Positions 58,534-64,000 of a stretch of 64,000 bases of DNA are shown piece by piece. The notes under the pieces were generated by a model. The model ran no database searches and had not been told where the DNA came from. It worked only from the letters and a program-made list of their open reading frames with translations. The stretch is taken from positions 1,674,001 through 1,738,000 of the forward strand of contig OY992835.1 of assembly GCA_963921425.1 (NCBI GenBank), in the 5' to 3' direction. The position numbers and the translations under genes are program-made. This stretch comes from Dryas octopetala (lineage: Eukaryota > Streptophyta > Magnoliopsida > Rosales > Rosaceae). How positions within the stretch are numbered: position 1 is the first letter of the stretch; each line of letters starts with the position of its first letter.

Positions 58534-59120
58534 GCTTTCAAATCAGCTTCGATCCATGAAATATAAATGATAGACTGTAACTATAAGAAAAAAAAAAAAA
58601 CAAACAAACTAACCTGTACATAAGCCTCTCATACTTCATCACTACTGAAAACAAAATGATAGTTTTCATGATCTATTAGACATTAAATACACATTATATT
58701 ATACACGTACATTAACACAAACAACAAATTATACAGTTATATACTCAACAGAGCTTGTAAAAACTAGATGTTTGCTAACTGTAAACAAAATGAGGATGAC
58801 CACTTTCAAATTCAATACTTTGAGCAGAGCATAACCATTACTATGGATTCAAAATTACACACCACTGCTAGTCTACTAGGAACTTACTAAATATATGAAT
58901 TCAAAAAACAACAAATATGTAAATTACATTAGGACAATAGGTTGCTTGCTGCCAACAAATTATAGGAACTTACTAACCAACAAATTCAGAAAACAGTATA
59001 GGCACTTGTACTGCCTTGCTGCCAACAAATTCACAACACTAAACTACCAAAGGCTCTAAACAAATGCATCAAAAATAAATCAAACCAAGAACAAGAAGAT
59101 TGGGCAGTTGTACCGCCATG
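58534..59120. other. AT-rich interior of the second PIF/Harbinger element
   Basis: No coding signal. Short imperfect repeats (CTTGCTGCCAACAAATT near 58945 and 59020) are present. Confidence 0.4.
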
Positions 59121-59125
59121 ATAAA

Positions 59126-60994
59126 TGTGAGACTACGTATTTTTTTAAAGATTTATTTTAAATATTTTGAGAATTTATTTTGATTATTTTAGAAAATTTA
59201 TTTGAGAAAAAGAAAGGTTTTGGGCTAATGTTTAATTTTCGTTTTAAATTGGGCTTGACCCAAAGTTGACTTTTAAAATTAGTGGGCTTTTGATTTTGAC
59301 TTTGGACTTATTGGATAGGTCTCGAGTCCTCGAGTTCGTAGACACGAAGCACGCGTATATCCGAGTTATGGTTTGGGTTTTACGGACGTTCAAAGTGAGG
59401 GGCATTTTTTCGTAAAATTGCATGAAAGGGTTTTAAATACCCAAAAGTCTATTTTTTCTCTCATTATCTCTCCTCTCTCCCCTCTCTTCGATTCTCTCTC
59501 TCTCTTTCTCTCCCGCATATCTCTCTCACTCGCTCTCGTCGCCCCTACCACCTGCGCGTGAGGGCGCGTCTAGCGGCAGCTGGGGTCGGACTTTAGCTCC
59601 ACCCCATCGCCGCCCCTCCTCTTCCTCACTTGGCATCGGTTCAGCCCAGAACCCCCCAAATCGAGAAACCCAGCCCGGATCCGATCAGCCCTGTTTCAGC
59701 GTTGACTCGATTTTCCGGCGATGTCGCGACCTCTCTTCACCTGGGTTGTCTTCCTCTCATCGCGGCGAGTTCAACCATGGCTCCCCCATGCTCCGACGAC
59801 CTCTCACGGCAGCGGATAGAAGAATTTCAGTCCGGCGACTTTTTCGGCGAGTTCGAGCGATTCCGGCGACATTTGGCGTCGACCCAGATATCGATTTGGC
59901 TCCTCTCTTCATGCTCTTCAATTCTGTATTGGAGGATTGAGCCAATTATGAATCCATTTCAAATTCTCCTTTTTTGCAGCAGCAGCCACTGTAGCTCCGC
60001 CTTGTGTGACAGCGTTTTCTTCGTTGTTGTGACTCTTTGGAACCTCCAAAAGCTTTTCCTGGTCCGGTGGTGAGTTTTGTGGTGTTTTGTGTATTAGTTG
60101 GGGCGGGGCAGCCACCGTGTGTGGTGGCGGCAGCCCGTTTCGGTCGTTCAGCGGCCATTTGTGTTTTTGTTTGGTATTCAATTGGTTGTCTAGTCTTAAC
60201 AGATACACGGGCTCGGGAAATCTTATTCCCGATGCTGTCATGCTGCCAAATTTGATATCCAAGCGTGTTTCCATCAAAGGGCAATTTGGTCTTTTCACGT
60301 GGTTGTACTGTGAGTGAAATTAGATAGATGATTGTTTGTATTGTGTGCTTGTATTGCATTGTTTGCTAGGACTTGGTAAAGTCTAGGCTTGAATCTTGAT
60401 GATAGAAATGATGATGATTATGCATTGAGGTTATTAATTAGGATGTGAATGATTGATGTTGAGGTTAATAGTTGACAATTAGGCAATTGATTTGCCATAA
60501 TGATTTTTTATTATTATTGGTGGGATTTGATGTGAATTTGAGGAATTATGTTTATCTTGATGTTTGGATGATTGGCGATGAAATTATTATATGATTGAGT
60601 AATTATGGATTTTATTGTGGATTATTATTGAGTATGGAAATTGAGCAAATTATTGTGGTTAGTTGTTTAAGTCATTTCACTCATACGAGCTCTAGTGAGT
60701 TTACCGGGTTGTTTGTTTGAATGACCCAGTGTACCATGGATATGGTGCAGTGTGGTTGATGTTTTGCAGGTTAAGCAGGCTGAGGATGCAGTGGGGAGAA
60801 GACGAGGCAGTGTGACCCATTTTGATTTGTGTAATTGTTTTTATACAGTGATTTCACATAAATGTTTTTGGGCTTACACTCTGATTTATTATATGTATTT
60901 ATTTATTATGTTAAGTGCATGACTCATTCTTTGAAAAGGGATTTAAATGGCAAGGTTTCAGTGTGTTTATGAGCCCGAGGTTTGGAGCATTACA
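59126..60994 (+). mobile_element. Solo LTR of a gypsy-type retrotransposon, 1.9 kb
   Basis: The LTR begins TGTGAGACTACG and ends GGAGCATTACA. Flanking 5-mers are ATAAA on both sides (59121-59125 and 60995-60999), a perfect target duplication, so this is a solo LTR left by recombination. A TTTAAATA promoter-like box near 59434 and a CT-rich leader follow in the expected order. Frames within 59630-60360 are leader sequence by position. The exact duplication suggests moderate age. Confidence 0.88.
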
Positions 60995-61272
60995 ATAAAA
61001 CTCAGCTTTTGGCTTAGAAGAAGAGCTATATAGCCTATATATATATGTACAATCATAACATTCAAAGTCAGCAACATCCATGGAACCTCTGCATTATCTT
61101 TGTTCATCACAAATCCTAAGAGTTCAACTACATGAACATAACACTTTTTTCTTCAACCGAAAGAAGGAAAAATGGAAAGCCAATTATCATGGTTCCATGC
61201 ATCTAGTAAACTCAAAGAAGAAAACAAAATGAATACAATATTTCAATGGGCTGTAAGAGTTACATACCTAAC

Positions 61273-62327
61273 TGTTGATGCAAATTTCCGTAAGAGAGAT
61301 GCAACAACTTAGAAATGGTGACCTGGCTGATCCGAAGTCTTGCTGGATGATGACGTGAGATCTTCCTGTAAAAGAAACAAGATCAAAGGAGATGGACCGG
61401 TGTGGTACCAGCCAAACACGCTCCGATGATGAAGTCAGTGATGTGTGTTTGATGGTGTTTGAAAATAGGTGAGGAAGAATAAAGGATGAACTTGGGAGAA
61501 TAGGAAGAACAAGGTAAATGTTCTGGGTTTATTCTCAGCAAGTTGGGTATGCTCTTGGGTGAGTGAAAGTCTTGTGTAAGTGTTTGTCTGGTGAGAGATT
61601 GATAGCCAGATCCCTGATTTTGTGCATATAAGTTGGTATATATAGGCAAAAGGGATTGTGATGAGTAAGTTACCTGCATGTGGTTGGCTGGTTGAGAAAG
61701 ATCCACGGGTTCGGTCGTGAACAGTGGCGTGTACAGCTACCCACCTCCCTTGCATTCAATGCTGCATTGAATGCAAGTATGGAAGATTCAGGTGAACTGC
61801 CTCAGTAGTCATGAATGTGGGCTAGGAGGTCCCTTTTGTCAGAAGATCTTTGTCAGGTGCATTTAAGTGTGGCGATTTGTCCCAACGTGATCTTCCTTGG
61901 AATGGCGGCGGGGAGCCGAGCCGACCCGAACGCATGTCTTTATGTATATACATGAAGTCCATGTGTGATCGGATCGGACAAGGAGTTCCCAACCGAGCCG
62001 ATCCAGTAGGTGGTGCCCCCTCCGAGTCGTAACCGATCGTTGCTAGAATTCGAAATGATGTTCCTTCGACGCCGAGCCGACCCGAACCGGGATGATCATG
62101 GAAAGATAAACATTGAATCCTTTGGAAGATCATCGGTTCGGATCGGACCGGGCACGAAGGACTCGGCATGGAGATCCGAACCGAGCTGACAGTGGAAGTG
62201 CCGAGCTGTGTGATGATGTGGAGGTCAAAGTTTGACCACTGAGAAGTCAAACACTGAAGTTGGGTCTGACCAACCACGTGTCCAGCCATGGTTGGCTGTT
62301 GGATCGACGTGGGTTTATCCACAAACA
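61273..62327 (-). mobile_element. Solo LTR of a Tat-like gypsy retrotransposon, minus orientation
   Basis: Read on the minus strand the LTR starts TGTTTGTGGATAAACCC and ends GCATCAACA. Flanking 5-mers are CTAAC on both sides (61268-61272 and 62328-62332). The U5 part has GACTTCATCATCGGAGCG then GGTACCACACCGGTCC, akin to the U5 motif of the LTR at 56774. A TATATATAGG box lies near 61640. The exact target duplication marks it as a solo LTR. Confidence 0.87.
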
Positions 62328-62332
62328 CTAAC

Positions 62333-62567
62333 TTCACACTAATAAACTACTCACTTCATACCCAACTTCTAGTTGTACATTATCAAACATTCCAGCAGTC
62401 AAGATAATACATTATCAAACATTACCAAATAACCTCAACAACCTGACTCAATAACTTTAAATCCAAGGCAAAAAATAACATTATCCAAGGCCAAAAATAA
62501 AAAGTGACCAAATAGTCAATTACAAGGTAACCAACAAGTTTATTGCCTAAAGTACATATACTAGAGT
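62333..62567. other. Interior of the second PIF/Harbinger element
   Basis: AT-rich 3' flank of the transposase remnant; nothing else seen. Confidence 0.4.
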
Positions 62568-63510
62568 TTATTGTCTATTCCTAACCCACTCATTATACAT
62601 TTCCACTGCCAAATTATTCCTCCAAGTTTTCCAATGATCTAAAGTTTCAATAGTCCCAATGACATCCCCATCTTGGACACCGTCAACACCTTCGGTTTCA
62701 TTCAATTCATCCTCCAATGGATCAACTACCATCTCACCTCTAATAAGATTATGTAATAGGCAGCAAGCAGTAATGATTCTACATTGCGTATTTATTGGGA
62801 AAAATGATGGACTTCTCAAGATGGCTCAACACATCTTAAGTAGTCCAAAACACCGTTCAATTACATTTCATGCGGCCGCATGCTTCATGTTGAAATACCC
62901 TTGATGATTAGAAGGTTCTCTTCTATCTCTCCATTTTGACAAATGATATCGTGTTCGATCCTCTATATGGGGCAAGATATCTTTCACCATTAGTATAACC
63001 ACCATCCACAAGATAGTAGTGCCCTAAAGTAAAATTAACAAAATTCTATGAATATCATATCAAAGGTTAGTATTACTACAATTAGAAAACTCTAAAATCC
63101 AATATTATCTATGAGAACTTTTAATCCGTTTGGTCTACTTATAGGATCACATAGTACCCTAGAATAAGAAGCATGCCCTTCCAAACCCGGGAACACGAAT
63201 ATAAACCTCATATCAGGAGTACAAACTCTCAATACATTGGTGGCAATCTCACCCTTTCTTGTTCAATATCTTGGCTTATCGTCCTAGGAGACACGAACCT
63301 TGATGTAAGTCTCATCTAAAGCCTCCAAACAATTCTATGCAATTGAAAAGACAAAACACCTAAGTAAGTTCAACTTGCATACAAATAAATTATGCAATCA
63401 ATTTTGTAATATGAGATTACCTTAAACCATCTCCATCTTTCATAGACGCAATTGTCGGTTATGGGTTCTGGCGCCTTCAAAAGTCTACTTTGCAACCTTT
63501 AACACTCCAC
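62568..63510 (-). pseudogene. PIF/Harbinger transposase remnant, minus strand
   Basis: The C-terminal part reads PINTQCRIITACCLLHNLIR and WKTWRNNLAVEMYNEWVRNR to a stop at 62568, closely parallel to the end of the plus-strand copy at 51742-51966. Upstream on the same strand are MKHAAA, a stop, NVIERCFGLLK (with the catalytic Glu) and, near 62980, GYTNGERYLAPYRG. A further upstream stretch (63120-63330) matches the core between the first and second Asp less clearly. Several stops and frame changes are present. The order transposase then Myb-like gene on the minus strand mirrors the element at 49711, so this is a second, inverted PIF/Harbinger copy. Confidence 0.78.
62910..63086 (-). repeat. 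177-bp direct repeat, copy 1 (within the Harbinger transposase)
   Basis: Nearly identical to 63824-64000, offset 914 bp, with a handful of mismatches. The repeat may extend beyond the right window edge. Confidence 0.92.
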
Positions 63511-63619
63511 TTAAAATAGAATTGAAATATCTACTAATAGTTTCCCCTGATCGCTTGAATCAACTCCCCATTGTACAATTCTTTACATGATGCGCAAGTG
63601 TATGTAAGAATATACAAAC

Positions 63620-63823
63620 TGTGAGACCCCGTATTTTTCAAAATCTTTATTTGGGATTTATTGTGAGATTTTAGGAATTATTTGGAAAAATAAAAAAGTT
63701 TTGAGTTAGTTTTAATTTTTAATTTTGTTTTAATGGGCTTGACCCAAAGTTGACTTTTTGTTCTAATGGGCTTTCGTTTTTGACTTTGGACCCGTTGGAA
63801 AGGTCTCGAGCCCACAAGTCCAT
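63620..63823 (+). mobile_element. 5' fragment of a gypsy-type LTR
   Basis: It starts TGTGAGACCCCGTATTTTTC and follows the solo LTR at 59126 for about 200 bp (shared GGGCTTGACCCAAAGTTGAC and GGTCTCGAG blocks), then stops abruptly at the repeat copy 63824. It is a fossil fragment. Confidence 0.8.
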
Positions 63824-64000
63824 AGAAGGTTCTCTTTTATCTCTTCATTCTGACAAATGATATCGTGTTCGATCCTCTATATGGGGCAAGAAATCTTTCA
63901 CCATTAGTATAACCACCATCCACAAGATAGTAGTGCCCTAAAGTAAAATTAACAAAATTCTATGAATATCATATCAAAGGTTAGTATTACTACAATTAGA
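63824..64000 (-). repeat. 177-bp direct repeat, copy 2, cut by the window edge
   Basis: Second copy of 62910-63086, joined directly to the truncated LTR fragment. It carries the same piece of Harbinger transposase. Confidence 0.92.

Noticed and set aside
59630-60359. Overlapping frames of 126-147 codons on both strands
   Set aside because: They lie in the leader of a solo LTR with clear ends and target duplications, and show no protein family pattern.

Overview
The window is plant nuclear DNA, almost certainly from a eudicot. It has spliced genes with GT-AG introns, a peroxisomal polyamine oxidase of the land-plant PAO4 type, AT-rich spacers and plant-type transposons (hAT, CACTA, MULE, PIF/Harbinger, copia and gypsy LTR remains). 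The species cannot be named from this sequence. Only two host genes are well supported: the last exon of an acyl-activating enzyme cut by the left edge (3-533) and a complete ten-exon PAO4-like gene on the minus strand (40547-47952). Most of the rest is transposon, much of it nested.

Layout. 1-6280: end of the acyl-activating enzyme gene, a displaced second copy of its last exon and 3' flank (1666-2210), a fold-back MITE (1240-1543), a leucine/cysteine-codon-like tandem repeat block, a small hAT MITE (3151-3641) and plain spacer. 6281-10007: a perfect 295-bp tandem duplication, then a 3.1-kb non-autonomous hAT element (6883-9999). 10016-23340: a three-level nest. A truncated copia element has its 5' LTR split by a 12.5-kb CACTA element (10042-22581), which contains a second 6.6-kb CACTA element (11422-18036). 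Every CACTA border has matching 3-bp target duplications. Neither CACTA shows a recognisable transposase; both carry pieces of host genes (a CCHC zinc-knuckle protein in the outer one, a PAP/OAS1-type nucleotidyltransferase in the inner one) and a related terminal exon. 23341-34649: gypsy-like LTR debris and a decayed plant-mobile-domain gene, interrupted by a 4.9-kb hAT element with a transposase (28627-33549).

34659-40230 is a young MULE with 277-bp terminal inverted repeats differing at two positions and a perfect 9-bp target duplication. It sits about 320 bp past the PAO4 stop codon. Its transposase start codon appears to be made by splicing (A|TG). 40231-48900 is the PAO4 gene, whose eighth intron is swollen to 3.4 kb by repeats. 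48901-64000: an LTR plus leader fossil, a PIF/Harbinger element on the plus strand (transposase plus Myb/SANT-like protein), a 3'-end gypsy fossil (LTR 56774-57729), and a second PIF/Harbinger element on the minus strand split by two solo LTRs (59126-60994 and 61273-62327, each with a matching 5-bp target duplication).

The host genes do not form a pathway. Their common point is that both known enzymes end in a PTS1 tripeptide (SRL, SRM) and should act in peroxisomes. All coordinates for splicing were read by eye; no transcript data were available.
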